DNA of 64,000 nucleotides from Bacteroidota bacterium (GCA_023251435.1 JAHEYU010000032.1:1-64000), one strand, 5' to 3'; numbered from the stretch's first letter, positions 8,447 through 17,841 are shown. The notes: generated by a model from the sequence alone, not told the origin. Program-made: numbers and translations.

Positions 8447-8530
8447 CGTCATTGCGAACGAGCAAAGGGAGTGTAGCAATCTCACCTATTCGACAGATTG
8501 CTTCATTCGCTTCGCTACTTCGCAATGACG
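8447..8530. repeat. Palindromic intergenic repeat (CGTCATTGCGAA family)
   Basis: CGTCATTGCGAA... at 8447 pairs with ...TTCGCAATGACG ending at 8530; inner arms AGCAATCTC and AGATTGCTTC also pair, around a short centre. This long hairpin resembles a palindromic repeat seen between genes in many bacterial genomes. It sits in the 132 bp gap between the two YeeE/YedE genes. Confidence 0.8.
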
Positions 8531-8562
8531 GCATAAATTTCTATCATTCAATCCTTCAATCT

Positions 8563-9165
8563 ATGGGACCTATTTCAATATTATCAGAACTACCGGAATG
8601 GCTTAACTTGCTGATCGCCTTTTTAATCGGAATCGGTTTTGGGTTTGCCCTGGAGCAAGCCGGATTTTCGTCGAGCCGCAAACTGGCGGGCATGTTTTAC
8701 GGCTACGACACCACCGTACTCAAAGTGTTTTTCACCGCGGCCATTGTTGCCCTGGCAGGTTCGCAATTGCTTAGTTTCTTTGGGTTGCTCAACCTGAAGC
8801 TGGTATTTGTAAACCCGTATTATATGAATGCAACCATCATTGGCGGAGTGATTATGGGCGCAGGTTTTATTATGGGCGGATATTGCCCCGGAACCGGCAT
8901 CAGCGCACTCTCCATTGGGAAAATTGACGCGATGATTTTCCTGATTGGCGGAATGGTTGGCGCTTTTCTTTTTGCCGAAACCTATCCTTATATTCAAACC
9001 ATAGCGTTGGAAAATTACAAAGGCACAATGCGTATTGACGAGTGGATGGGCGTTTCGTCCGGTGTTTTCGCGCTGCTGTTAATCGTTGCTGCCGTCGCGC
9101 TATTTTGGCTAGCCGAACTCGCCGAAAAAAAATTCAAGCGGGCTGATATTACCAATGATCTTTAA
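8563..9165 (+). CDS. YeeE/YedE-family sulfur-compound transporter, second half-size subunit
   Basis: 200 residues from the Met at 8563 (MGPISILSELPEWL). The frame is open back to 8452, but that extension is translated from the palindromic repeat and is not credible protein. About five membrane segments are visible, with the Cys motif GGYCPGTG (Cys108), the counterpart of GCTSG in the first subunit. The two presumably form one transport unit. The stop is 11 bp before the rhodanese-like gene at 9177, so co-transcription is likely. Confidence 0.88.
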   Translation: MGPISILSELPEWLNLLIAFLIGIGFGFALEQAGFSSSRKLAGMFYGYDTTVLKVFFTAAIVALAGSQLLSFFGLLNLKLVFVNPYYMNATIIGGVIMGAGFIMGGYCPGTGISALSIGKIDAMIFLIGGMVGAFLFAETYPYIQTIALENYKGTMRIDEWMGVSSGVFALLLIVAAVALFWLAELAEKKFKRADITNDL

Positions 9166-9176
9166 ACAGATATAAA

Positions 9177-9788
9177 ATGGATGTACGAATAAAATATTCA
9201 GTATTGCTGATTGGTGTCGGAATTATCCTCGCCTTTTTGCCTTTCAATGCCGCACAAACATTTCAGCTAAAAGCGGACGAGTTACTCTCTCAATCAGTTT
9301 CCGGCGACATGTATTTTTCGGTTGATCAGGTTGCCCGTGCGGTAAACAGCGAAGACAGTACGGTACAAATTATTGATTTACGCAACGCTGAACAATTCAG
9401 GGAATGTAATATTCCCGGCTCTGTCAATATTCCGTTTTCAGACCTTTTAAATCCGTTGTGGGAACAGACATTAAATCAGAGGGAAATTAAAACTATTTTC
9501 TACGGAAATGGCGATCAAACAGCTAACTATGCCCGTACAATTGTCGCCGGAATGGGCTATTCGAATAGTTATGTGATGAAAGGTGGACTTAATGAATGGT
9601 TTAAAACAGTGATGATGAGTCAGTATTTCGGAGAAAAAATTACCCCGGCAGAGAATGCCCGTTTCGAAAACAGGCTGAACGCACGAAAAATATTTACACA
9701 GATTAACAGCTTGCCCGACAGCCTGAAAACCCGGTTTTTCGATGCCAAAAGGCTCACCCAATCGAAACTCGACGGAGGCTGCGAATAA
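9177..9788 (+). CDS. Membrane-anchored rhodanese-like protein lacking the catalytic cysteine
   Basis: 203 residues. An N-terminal hydrophobic segment (about 8-22) acts as signal or anchor; residues about 45-145 form a rhodanese domain (IIDLRNAEQFRECNIPGSVNIPF, then GMGYSNSYVMKGGLNEW). In active rhodaneses the loop after the central strand begins with Cys; here the same place reads IFYGNGDQTA, with Tyr/Gly and no Cys. It is therefore probably a binding or scaffold domain rather than a sulfurtransferase. A helical tail follows, ending DGGCE, so the only late Cys is at the extreme C-terminus. Co-directional with both YeeE/YedE genes. Confidence 0.8.
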   Translation: MDVRIKYSVLLIGVGIILAFLPFNAAQTFQLKADELLSQSVSGDMYFSVDQVARAVNSEDSTVQIIDLRNAEQFRECNIPGSVNIPFSDLLNPLWEQTLNQREIKTIFYGNGDQTANYARTIVAGMGYSNSYVMKGGLNEWFKTVMMSQYFGEKITPAENARFENRLNARKIFTQINSLPDSLKTRFFDAKRLTQSKLDGGCE

Positions 9789-9805
9789 ACTAAAAATCAG
9801 AAATT

Positions 9806-10282
9806 ATGGATCAATTGAAAAAATTTAAAATAGTTATACTTGTCCTGGTTGTTCTTCTGATTTTAGTAATTGTAAGAAATTCGAATCAACACATTTTTAA
9901 GCAGGAAGTAAAAACCGCGCTTGAAGGTTTACAAAATAACAGCAACCTGCTTTCGCCAGATCAGCTCCTTCAGCTAAAGAGCAAGTGGCTGGTGGTAAAT
10001 ATTGGTGCTGACAACTTGCCGGATTCTCTTCGGATTGAAAATTCGATCAAGCTTCCTTTTGAAAATCAGCTGGATGGGGCAAACCGCAAAATTCTGGAAG
10101 AAGTGGAAGGTGATCTGATTCTTTATTCTTCTGATGCAGCAACAGCATCGAAAGCATGGGTTATCTTGAATCAGCTGGGTTTTAAGAATATCTTTATTCT
10201 GAATTTAGAAGAAAATCCGGAGGAATTAAAATACAAATTCCAGCCCGACACAACGGCCAGACTGGAACAGGATTCTATTTAA
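9806..10282 (+). CDS. Second membrane-anchored, highly degenerate rhodanese-like protein
   Basis: 158 residues with a strong N-terminal membrane segment (about 9-24). The rest keeps only the outline of a rhodanese domain: LLSPDQLLQLKSKWLVVNIG in place of the IDLR strand, IKLPFE in place of the NIPF segment, and LILYSSDAATASKAWVILNQLGFKNIFIL in place of the active-site strand, loop and helix. There is no Cys in the loop. It follows the previous gene by 17 bp and its stop overlaps the convergent rhodanese lipoprotein by 4 bp. The rhodanese assignment is a fold-pattern inference. Confidence 0.6.
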   Translation: MDQLKKFKIVILVLVVLLILVIVRNSNQHIFKQEVKTALEGLQNNSNLLSPDQLLQLKSKWLVVNIGADNLPDSLRIENSIKLPFENQLDGANRKILEEVEGDLILYSSDAATASKAWVILNQLGFKNIFILNLEENPEELKYKFQPDTTARLEQDSI

Positions 10283-11316
10283 TTCTTTACATAGTCATAA
10301 TTACCAACTTCGGCTTCAGTAAACGGAAGCCACGAAAGCAATGTTTTATCTTTTAGCATTTTGCTGTGCATAAAAGCATTATTTCCATACATTACCGTTT
10401 TTGCATCGTAACCAAATAAACGAAGGTAGGCCGTTACAAATGCCGAATTGTGTCCGGTTCCGCAATAAATAGCCGACACTTTATCGATCGGAATAGATTG
10501 CATTTCGGAAACAATTCCGAGTGTTCCGTTGGTTTTGTATCGCACTGCACCGGGGATATGTCCGGCATCATATTTATCTTTCCGCTCGAAATTAATGGTG
10601 TAAAAATTTTGAGGCTGTTCAAAAACCTGATCGGCAGTAATAAAAGCATCTGCAAAACCCGCTGCAAACAGTTGGTTAAAACGCTCTGCCAGAATTTCTT
10701 CACCAGTTGTTTTTCCGGTTTTCATTTGCGGAAAATCAGTCAGATCAGCTCTTGCATTTTCAACGGTTTCCAGCTTTGTTTCATACTTATCCGAAACAGA
10801 CTTTAACCACCAATCCGATGCAAAAGCTTTATTCCAGCTGCTCATACCCCAACGCATGGCATACACATTTCCGTAGCCCATTAAACGTAAAAGCGAAGTG
10901 GTATAACTCGAAGTTTGACCGGTAAAACAAACCAATATAATTTTATCGAACTCGAAGGGTTTAATGACATTGGAAAAATAATCGGGAATTTTACCGAACT
11001 CCACATTCACAGCTCCTTTAATGTGCCCTTTCGCATAGGCTTCCGGACTCCTTAAATCGATGATTTTAATATTTTCGGCCAGTTCTTCATTTACTACCGA
11101 AGCTTTAATTAACGACGGAAAATTCCGGCCATTCACATAATCACCCGATTCTTCCAGGTATTTCAGTAACTTTTGAGCTTCATCGTTTATTTCAATGGTA
11201 GCAGATTTGGCTTCGGTTGAAGCAACTGATTCGGCCTGTTTGGGTTTACTCCCTCCGGAGCAGGCCACCAATACAGATAATAATACAATTGCTATGATTT
11301 GATTGATCGTTCTCAT
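10279..11316 (-). CDS. Tandem-rhodanese lipoprotein, likely active sulfurtransferase
   Basis: 345 residues with a lipoprotein signal (lipobox LVAC, Cys19). It has two rhodanese domains: residues about 75-160 with IIDLRSPEAYAKGHI and active-site loop VCFTGQTSS (Cys130), and residues about 225-330 with the loop IYCGTGHNSA (Cys285). Unlike the two anchored relatives on the other strand, both catalytic cysteines are present. The lipid anchor points to the outer envelope, where it could act on thiosulfate-derived sulfur before or after YeeE/YedE transport. It lies 10 bp after the YD-like lipoprotein gene and so is probably second in that operon. Confidence 0.85.
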   Translation of the reverse strand: MRTINQIIAIVLLSVLVACSGGSKPKQAESVASTEAKSATIEINDEAQKLLKYLEESGDYVNGRNFPSLIKASVVNEELAENIKIIDLRSPEAYAKGHIKGAVNVEFGKIPDYFSNVIKPFEFDKIILVCFTGQTSSYTTSLLRLMGYGNVYAMRWGMSSWNKAFASDWWLKSVSDKYETKLETVENARADLTDFPQMKTGKTTGEEILAERFNQLFAAGFADAFITADQVFEQPQNFYTINFERKDKYDAGHIPGAVRYKTNGTLGIVSEMQSIPIDKVSAIYCGTGHNSAFVTAYLRLFGYDAKTVMYGNNAFMHSKMLKDKTLLSWLPFTEAEVGNYDYVKN

Positions 11317-11326
11317 AGAATCAAAA

Positions 11327-12382
11327 TTAACCTTTAGCTACAACCAAAACTTCATCTTTATCGTATTTCAGTGTTTCAGTTCTGCGACCTTCAGCATCGT
11401 AAGTATATTTAGTAATAGCCACTCCATCACCCGGATTATTGGCAATATTCTTGTCTTTGTCCATCGAAATACGTTTAACCAATGCGCCATGTTCGTCATA
11501 TTCCGATTTAATAATTGGCAAGCTCTTTCCACCCAAAAATTCGTTATCCTGGTCATACTGTGTCGTTTCAACAACGTATCCGTTTGCATCAACCACATTT
11601 ACCCGTTTGGCCCAACCCCAATATAAATTTGATAGCTGTCCGGCGGTATTGTGCACCGAAAATTGCAACAGGTCACCGTCTTTACTGTTTTCAAACAAAA
11701 AGTACGAAACCCCGATATCGCCACAGTTTTCTGCAGTACAATTGTACAAAGTATCAGCCTGATAATTAGCCATACGTGTTACATAGCCATTTTCATCGTA
11801 CGTAAAACGAAGTTCATAAAACGGACAAAACTCATTCATCACCACACTTTCGCCAGCCAAATTGTATCTTAATTCACGAATCATTCCATCAGGAAGTTTG
11901 TTCCACTCAAAATAATGAATCTTATTACGATTTTCGACCGGAGCATTATTTTCGTCTAAAAAACGCAAAGCCGTCCGCATTCCCGATTCATCAAGTATAT
12001 ATTCATAGACGGAAGCACCACCATTTTTAGCGGGTTCATTTTTTTCATTAAAGAATCGTTTGATTTGCTTTTTACCCTCGTAAGTATAGGTAACTTTTGC
12101 AGCACCAATCGACGAGTAATCAAGAAGAACACCATTCCGATTGTATTCAACCGAAGCCAGCTGGCCGTTTTCGTTGGTTGTAAATTTATAATTATTGACG
12201 GTTTTTGCCTCTTCGGCTGTAAGCGAACGCAAACCCTTTTCAATATCCCAGGGAGTTTCGCTAAATTGAATGCTACGAAAATATTTCACATTACTATCGG
12301 CCTCAGTTTTGGCCAGTTTCTGATTACAAGCACTGAATACCAGCGCGATGAAGGCAAATAAAATAAGTTTGTTGAATTTCAT
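11327..12382 (-). CDS. Lipoprotein with tyrosine/aspartate (YD/RHS-like) repeat segments
   Basis: 351 residues; signal MKFNKLILFAFIALVF followed by lipobox FSAC (Cys19). The mature protein is made of repeated units with the pattern EYD/TYDxxGxxV (YDENGYVTRMAN, EYDEHGALVKRIS, TYDAEGRRTETL) and longer variants. This resembles single YD-type beta-hairpin repeats found in many Bacteroidota lipoproteins. Function unknown. It is upstream of, and only 10 bp from, the double-rhodanese lipoprotein, so the two are likely co-expressed. Confidence 0.65.
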   Translation of the reverse strand: MKFNKLILFAFIALVFSACNQKLAKTEADSNVKYFRSIQFSETPWDIEKGLRSLTAEEAKTVNNYKFTTNENGQLASVEYNRNGVLLDYSSIGAAKVTYTYEGKKQIKRFFNEKNEPAKNGGASVYEYILDESGMRTALRFLDENNAPVENRNKIHYFEWNKLPDGMIRELRYNLAGESVVMNEFCPFYELRFTYDENGYVTRMANYQADTLYNCTAENCGDIGVSYFLFENSKDGDLLQFSVHNTAGQLSNLYWGWAKRVNVVDANGYVVETTQYDQDNEFLGGKSLPIIKSEYDEHGALVKRISMDKDKNIANNPGDGVAITKYTYDAEGRRTETLKYDKDEVLVVAKG

Positions 12383-12533
12383 TGTTAAATGTATTTAATG
12401 ATTAAAATTTAGCATATTAGAAGAAATAAACACCAACTTGTCAGGAATGTTTAGATGACAAACTTTGCAGCTAATTCTTCACACCAATAAAACAGGGAAC
12501 ATACACCGTAATATTACGTATCCACTAAAAAAA

Positions 12534-12983
12534 ATGAAGTACCTCCTCATCACCTGGCTGCTCTGTTTACCCGCTTTTAACATACTGGCACAGAATACAA
12601 CTTTCCCGACGGAACTGAAGTACCGAAATTCCATCAATTCATACATTGGACTTATTGAACTCAATTTCAACTATGAACGAAATATCATACAAAGTCCCAA
12701 ATCATACACAAATATTAGGGCTGGTTACGGCTACTGGACTAACTTACAGTTAGAGGGTGCTTGTGTTGAAGCAGTGATGGTTCATGTGTTAGGCAAAAGA
12801 AATAATCATCCTGAATTTAATCTTGGGATTAAATACATTATCGACAAAGCTGGTGAAGACAATGCTTTTGTGCCCCTTTTTTATGCTGGTTACAGATATG
12901 AAAATCCTGAAGGTCGTGTTATTTTTAGATTTGGAATTACCATACCTTCCATTTTTAATTTAGGAATAGGGTACAAATTCTAA
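12534..12983 (+). CDS. Small predicted outer-membrane beta-barrel protein
   Basis: 149 residues from the Met at 12534 (MKYLLITWLLCLPAFN, then ILAQN), a good signal peptide; the open frame extends to 12465 but the extra residues precede the signal. The mature part alternates strand-like segments (LIELNFNYERNII, SYTNIRAGYGYW, PLFYAGYRY, VIFRFGITIP) and ends NLGIGYKF with terminal Phe, a barrel signature. No family recognised. It stands alone; the next 430 bp are non-coding and contain a dispersed repeat. Confidence 0.6.
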   Translation: MKYLLITWLLCLPAFNILAQNTTFPTELKYRNSINSYIGLIELNFNYERNIIQSPKSYTNIRAGYGYWTNLQLEGACVEAVMVHVLGKRNNHPEFNLGIKYIIDKAGEDNAFVPLFYAGYRYENPEGRVIFRFGITIPSIFNLGIGYKF

Positions 12984-13022
12984 AAATATCTGTATCAAAA
13001 TAAGTCTTTTCATAAAATGGAA

Positions 13023-13153
13023 ATCCGCAATATTACTCAATATCATAAACGCAATTTGTCATTTGGTAGTCATTAAATTGTCAGTATATGACAACAGAAT
13101 GACCACAAATGACTGACGCAAAATGCGAAATTGGTATGAAAACGGACAATCAT
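13023..13153. repeat. Dispersed non-coding repeat, copy A, with phased GTCA/TGAC units
   Basis: This stretch matches 20290-20434 at roughly 85% by eye. Shared blocks include ATCCG-AATATTAC near the start, GTCATTTGGTAGTCATTAA in the middle and ACGGACAATCAT at the end. Inside, GTCA starts recur every 11 bp on the left and TGAC starts every 10-11 bp on the right, so the unit is an imperfect inverted array. No coding potential. The remainder of the 12984-13415 gap is AT-rich with nothing I can assign. Confidence 0.75.
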
Positions 13154-13415
13154 TTTTCCAAATACAGTAGGCTCATTTTTTTATATTCTGAAGTAATTCA
13201 GGATAAGGGAAATAGTATCCTCAAACTTTCAAGAAAAATATGAATACAAAAAAAAATCAACCAGACTCTTACATCATGATTGATTTAATATTTAGCTCTT
13301 TATAAGAGTGATTGGATAAAAGGGATAATTCTTTCGAGTGGAGTCAAAAGATATGAGAAACAGAAAAAATAAATTTTACAAATTTCTTTCAGATAAAATG
13401 GCAGATAGACTAAAA

Positions 13416-13829
13416 CTAATTAGATAAATCGTCAAAGTCAATTCTTGTATAATTCTTCTCAAAACCAACTTCTTCCAAAACATTATCATCAGATTCACTT
13501 ACTTTTTCAAATCCCGAACGGATTTCAACATCATAGTCTTCCAGTTGATTTTGGTCGATGTAGGAAATTACTTCCTGCAATCCATCAATAAATTTTTCAA
13601 AATCTTCTTTGTATAAAAAGATCTTGTGCTTTTCGAAGTGAAAGCTCCCATCTTGATCGAATCGTTTTTTACTTTCAGTAATAGTAAGATAAAATTCGTC
13701 TCTTCTAGTTGATTTTACATCGAAAAAATAGGTTCTTTTTCCAGCTCTGACAGCTTTGGAGTAAATCTCTTCTCTGAATTTACTGTCGTTTTCCATCTTT
13801 TCCTCATTTTTTTCAAAATCTTCCATCAT
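13416..13829 (-). CDS. DUF3276 / PUR-family nucleic-acid-binding protein
   Basis: 137 residues, charged, no signal peptide. The core (about 22-100) has the pattern YSKAVRAGKRTYFFDVKSTRR...FYLTITESKKRF...HKIFLYKEDFEKFIDGLQEVI, which I recognise as the Bacteroidota DUF3276 family, a relative of the PUR-alpha fold that binds single-stranded nucleic acid. The acidic tail (about 100-137) is typical. Length fits the family. It is a single gene; a -7-like box lies 33 bp upstream. Cellular role in bacteria is not well defined. Confidence 0.85.
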   Translation of the reverse strand: MMEDFEKNEEKMENDSKFREEIYSKAVRAGKRTYFFDVKSTRRDEFYLTITESKKRFDQDGSFHFEKHKIFLYKEDFEKFIDGLQEVISYIDQNQLEDYDVEIRSGFEKVSESDDNVLEEVGFEKNYTRIDFDDLSN

Positions 13830-13861
13830 GCTCTTTTTAAGTTTATTCCATTCTAATTATC

Positions 13862-13869
13862 CAAATATA
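13862..13869 (-). promoter_or_regulatory. Candidate Bacteroidota -7 box for the DUF3276 gene
   Basis: On the minus strand these bases read TATATTTG, a match to TAnnTTTG, 33 bp before the ATG at 13829. No clear TTTG -33 element is seen at the usual distance, so confidence is low. Confidence 0.35.
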
Positions 13870-13945
13870 AAAAATAATTTTGAGAAATTCTAAAAAATAT
13901 ACATACGATACAACATAAAATAATATCAAATAAAAAATGTATCTG

Positions 13946-14761
13946 CTATTTTTTCACATAGTATTTCAAAGCCTCCGGAAGAAAAATTCGGATTGCCTCG
14001 ATTCGATTTGCTTCAACCGGGTGAGTGCTTAGGAATTCAGGCATTTTGCCAGCAGAACCGGCAGCCATTCGTTCCCAGAAACCGATAGCTTCATTTGGGT
14101 CATATCCGGCCATTGCCATAAAAATTAATCCAAGTTTATCGGCTTCATATTCGTGCAGACGTGAATATGGTAACATCACTATATACTGTGAACCAAGTCC
14201 AAAAGCTGTCTGGAAAATTGCTTGTGTTTCTTCAGGCTTACTTTTTATTACTTCTGAAAGAGCTATTCCTCCATATTGCTGAATCATTTGCTGGCTCATC
14301 CGTTCATTGCCGTGACGCGCAACTGCATGTGCAATTTCGTGTCCCATTACAACAGCAATGCCTGCATCATTTTGTGTTAATGGAAGAATTCCGGTATAAA
14401 AAACAACTTTTCCACCTGGCATACACCAAGCGTTGGGATCCTTACTTTCAACAAGATTAAATTCCCATTTGAAATCGGCAACACGATCAGCAAATCCGTT
14501 TTCACTCAGGTATTTCTCAACGGCTACAGACACTCTGGCACCCACTCGTTTAACCATATCTGTCTGAGCACTGTTTGATGAGAGTTTATTCTCTTTTAAG
14601 AACTGGCTATAGCTGGTTAAACTCATTTCAACCATATTCGACTCAGGCAGAAGGCTCATTTGTTTGCGGCCAATTAATGGTACTGTACTGCATGCCTGGA
14701 TTAAAATCACAAACGATAATAATACAAATTTTAAACCTTTCTGTATGAAATTCCTTTTCAT
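13946..14761 (-). CDS. M48-family metalloprotease lipoprotein
   Basis: 271 residues with a lipoprotein signal (lipobox IQAC, Cys24). Zinc motif HEIAH at residues 141-145 and the third ligand Glu206 in YEADKLG identify an M48 peptidase of the periplasmic YcaL/LoiP type. The segment NAWCMPGGKVVFYTGIL before the motif is characteristic. Such enzymes act in outer-membrane protein quality control. Length matches single-domain members. It is on its own, with 116 bp to the DUF3276 gene downstream. Confidence 0.9.
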   Translation of the reverse strand: MKRNFIQKGLKFVLLSFVILIQACSTVPLIGRKQMSLLPESNMVEMSLTSYSQFLKENKLSSNSAQTDMVKRVGARVSVAVEKYLSENGFADRVADFKWEFNLVESKDPNAWCMPGGKVVFYTGILPLTQNDAGIAVVMGHEIAHAVARHGNERMSQQMIQQYGGIALSEVIKSKPEETQAIFQTAFGLGSQYIVMLPYSRLHEYEADKLGLIFMAMAGYDPNEAIGFWERMAAGSAGKMPEFLSTHPVEANRIEAIRIFLPEALKYYVKK

Positions 14762-15140
14762 AACTAACTTTTTAAATTATCTGAAATAAAAGTACTTAAA
14801 AAACAATATTAGAAGAAAATGCTTGAAACGAAATCCTCGAGTATCGATTTTATTTACAAAACATTACTATCCAATTTACTAAATAAGTCTTGTTAAAATA
14901 TTTATCTGACATATAAATTATTAATGCAAAACATTGGCAATTATATGAATTTATTTTGATTTTTTTTACAATAAGTGTTTGGGAATCTATAATTTTATTC
15001 CAAATGCAATTTTAAATCAGTTCAGATTCATTCTGAAATAATGCCTTTGAATTTAAGGTCAATCGAGCATGCCAAGATGGGACTGCTATATTTTTTAACC
15101 CGGTATTGTTCTTTGATTCTATCATACACCGATGAGGCTA
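14762..15140. other. Non-coding gap, no identified element
   Basis: AT-rich DNA between the M48 protease start and the GH95 terminator. The plus-strand reading frame beginning at 15041 runs through the terminator into the antisense of GH95 and is not credible. No tRNA, repeat or promoter match that I trust. Confidence 0.5.
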
Positions 15141-15181
15141 AGAAAAAATGTCCCTGCCAGAAAAATATGAGCAGGGACATT
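15141..15181 (-). terminator. Terminator at the end of the polysaccharide utilisation locus
   Basis: AATGTCCCTGC (15147-15157) pairs with GCAGGGACATT (15171-15181) as an 11 bp perfect stem with a 13-base loop. On the minus strand it is followed by a T-rich run, 32 bp after the GH95 stop. It closes the long minus-strand gene block. Confidence 0.85.
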
Positions 15182-15212
15182 CCTAAACCAAACTATAGCA
15201 TAGCTTTTAAGA

Positions 15213-17663
15213 TCACAACCTTCCAACTTCAATCACATCACCTTTTTGTGTATCAACATCATACTCAAAAATTTTCTTCAACGATGGTGCCGAGATTTGA
15301 TTTTCAGCATGATTTAACGGAGATTGTATTTCAGCCACAGTGAAAAATGTGTTTGTATTTTGTCCTTTGGCTTCTTTCAAGCCTTTGCCTTTGAGCGGAT
15401 AATATGAGCGGATACGGCAGTTTCCACCGATTGAAGATTTGATGGTTGCCTTGGTTATTTCGCCATTCTTCCATTGCATTTTAACCTCGAAACCGCCTCT
15501 GGTTTTTAGTCCGCTTACACATCCATCTTTCCACACTGAGGGAAGGGCTGGTAAAAAATGAATAGCGCCATCCTGACTTTGCAGCAACATTTCGGCGATA
15601 CCGGCTGTACACCCAAAGTTACCGTCAATCTGGAAGGGCGGATGTGCATCAAAAAGATTGGTATAGGTTCCTCCTGCCATTCTACCACCCGGAAGGATAG
15701 GTTTCAATTGTTCCGTAATCAATTTATAGGCATGATCACCATCGAGCAAACGGGCCCAGAAATTCACTTTCCAGCCCATCGACCATCCGGTTGATGCATC
15801 GCCACGGGCAATTAGGGTGGTTTTTGCCGCATTGAATAATTCAGGATTGCGGTATGGCGAAATCTGGTTTGACGGGAAAAGTCCATACAAATGAGATACA
15901 TGACGATGTTTGTCCGTTGGATTGTCTAAATCTTCCATCCATTCCTGCAACTGGCCCCATTTCCCAATTTGCATGGGCGGCATTCTTTTTAAAGTTTCGC
16001 TAAGTGTTACCACCAATTCCTGATCGGTGTTCAGAATCTGAGCTGCTTCCATTGTTTTGGTAAATATATCAAACACCAACTGGTTGTCCATGGTTACTCC
16101 GGCAGCCAAAGTCGAAGGACGACCTTGCGGGTTATTCTCCGGGGAAGTGGACGGACTAACCACTAACCATTTATTTACAGGCTCTTCAACCAGAAAGTCG
16201 AGGAAAAACATGGCCGATTCTTTTATCACAGGATAAACTGATTTCAGATATTCTTTATCGCCACTAAAAGCATATTTTTCGAACAAGTGCTGCGAAAGCC
16301 ATGCGCCACCCATTGGCCACATTCCCCACGTTGCCCCGTCTATTGGCCCATTAATGCGCCAGATATCAGTGTTGTGGTGCAATACCCAGCCACGGGCGCC
16401 ATACATTTCCTGTGCAGTTTTTTTACCTGTTTCCGAAAGTTCTCGAATCATCTGTACCAGTGGTTCATTCATTTCGGTCATATTGGTAATTTCCGACGGC
16501 CAGTAATTCATTTCGGTATTGATGTTTACTGTGTATTTACTGTCCCACGCCGGAGCCAACTGATCGGCCCATATACCCTGTAGGTTAGCCGGTTGTCCGC
16601 CTGGCCTCGAAGCTGAGATCAACAAATAACGTCCAAACTGAAAATACAAAGCAACAAACTGTGGATCGTTTCCTGTTGCAAATTCAGCCAAACGAACATT
16701 GGTTGGCTTTTTTACAGCATCGGTAACTCCCAAATCAAGTTTTACCCGGTTAAAATAGTTCTGAAAATCGGTAACATGATCTTTTAAAGCCTGATCATAC
16801 TTCTTTTTCAAGGCTTTCTGAAGATAGGCATTCACTCTTTCGGTGGCATTTGCACTCACATCGTGGTAATTCACAAAGCTGGTCGCCATTGAAATATAGA
16901 GCGTTACCACATCGGCATTGGCAACATCCAATGAAGATTCAGAAACGGTTACATTTCCTCCCTTGGCCACGATTTTTACCCTGGCCTCGAATTTTATACT
17001 TCCCGGCATCTTTTCGAATTCGCTGGTAATTCCTGACATGATCAATTCGTTATCCTCATTGGCAGAAACATTTACCACTGAAGGTTTAGGCCTGTCCATT
17101 GTTGACGAGAATGTGATTGAACCCGGCTTGTCGGCCTTCATCTGCACAATAATTACCTGATCTGGAAAAGAAGAAAATATGCTGGTCTCGTATTTTACGC
17201 CATTTGATTCGTAACGTGATGATGCTATTGCTTTTTCCAAATCGAGTTCACGGTAATAATTGGTATAATTCTCATGTCCGGGGAACGTTAATTTCAGATT
17301 ACCAACTGTTTGGTATGGCATTCCGTGTGAAGCTTTCGTGATAAAATTCTTATTTACCAGATCCTGAGCTTCCTTGTATTTGCCATCAAAAATTAGTTTC
17401 CTTATTTCTTCCAACGATCCTTTTGCATCAGTATTATCATTGCGATTAGGGCCACCCGCCCAAAGTGTATTTTCATTCAACTGAATGACTTCGTTGCACG
17501 GATCACCAAAAACCATGGCTCCTAACCTTCCATTTCCGACCGGAAGAGCTTCAACCCATTGTTTGGCAGGTTGTTCGTACCACAGCTTCAAATGCGATTC
17601 GTTCTGTGCAATTACATTTGCAATTAATACTAAATTCAGTATTAATAAATTAAAGATTTTCAT
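15213..17663 (-). CDS. GH95 alpha-L-fucosidase / alpha-L-galactosidase
   Basis: 816 residues from the Met at 17663, which gives a proper signal peptide ([20 protein letters not shown]); the open frame to 17756 would put extra hydrophobic residues before it. Family GH95 features: [18 protein letters not shown] near residue 40, [12 protein letters not shown] at about 61-72, the paired Asn in [12 protein letters not shown] (Asn382/Asn386), the acid region SPSTSPENN, and QIDGNFG near the C-terminal part. GH95 inverting enzymes remove terminal alpha-L-fucose or, in xylan loci, alpha-L-galactose. Context with GH10, GH43, GH67 and GH97 favours L-galactose caps on complex arabinoxylan; specificity is inference. 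It is the last gene of the locus and is separated from GH43 by 400 bp. Confidence 0.92.
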   Translation of the reverse strand: MKIFNLLILNLVLIANVIAQNESHLKLWYEQPAKQWVEALPVGNGRLGAMVFGDPCNEVIQLNENTLWAGGPNRNDNTDAKGSLEEIRKLIFDGKYKEAQDLVNKNFITKASHGMPYQTVGNLKLTFPGHENYTNYYRELDLEKAIASSRYESNGVKYETSIFSSFPDQVIIVQMKADKPGSITFSSTMDRPKPSVVNVSANEDNELIMSGITSEFEKMPGSIKFEARVKIVAKGGNVTVSESSLDVANADVVTLYISMATSFVNYHDVSANATERVNAYLQKALKKKYDQALKDHVTDFQNYFNRVKLDLGVTDAVKKPTNVRLAEFATGNDPQFVALYFQFGRYLLISASRPGGQPANLQGIWADQLAPAWDSKYTVNINTEMNYWPSEITNMTEMNEPLVQMIRELSETGKKTAQEMYGARGWVLHHNTDIWRINGPIDGATWGMWPMGGAWLSQHLFEKYAFSGDKEYLKSVYPVIKESAMFFLDFLVEEPVNKWLVVSPSTSPENNPQGRPSTLAAGVTMDNQLVFDIFTKTMEAAQILNTDQELVVTLSETLKRMPPMQIGKWGQLQEWMEDLDNPTDKHRHVSHLYGLFPSNQISPYRNPELFNAAKTTLIARGDASTGWSMGWKVNFWARLLDGDHAYKLITEQLKPILPGGRMAGGTYTNLFDAHPPFQIDGNFGCTAGIAEMLLQSQDGAIHFLPALPSVWKDGCVSGLKTRGGFEVKMQWKNGEITKATIKSSIGGNCRIRSYYPLKGKGLKEAKGQNTNTFFTVAEIQSPLNHAENQISAPSLKKIFEYDVDTQKGDVIEVGRL

Positions 17664-17841
17664 ACGTAAATATTTTTGATTAATTGAACCAATTAAGGCC
17701 AAAATCTTGTTTAAAATCAATAATATACTAATTGAGAGACAAAAAAATAGTGGCACTTACTGTTAGAGCAAATGCGGGTTTATTGGAGATATTAAAACAA
17801 ACAGCTAAGAAAATTAAAATTTCATACGCGTGATCTTATCA

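Noticed and set aside
8452-8562. N-terminal extension of the second YeeE/YedE gene
   Set aside because: The extension is translated from the palindromic repeat; the Met at 8563 starts directly before the first membrane segment.
10279-10282. 4 bp overlap of convergent genes as a regulatory feature
   Set aside because: Short tail-to-tail overlaps are common in compact genomes and nothing else supports a special role.
15041-15343. Plus-strand open frame of 100 codons
   Set aside because: It runs through the GH95 terminator and the antisense of the GH95 3' end, has no recognisable domain and an unlikely composition.
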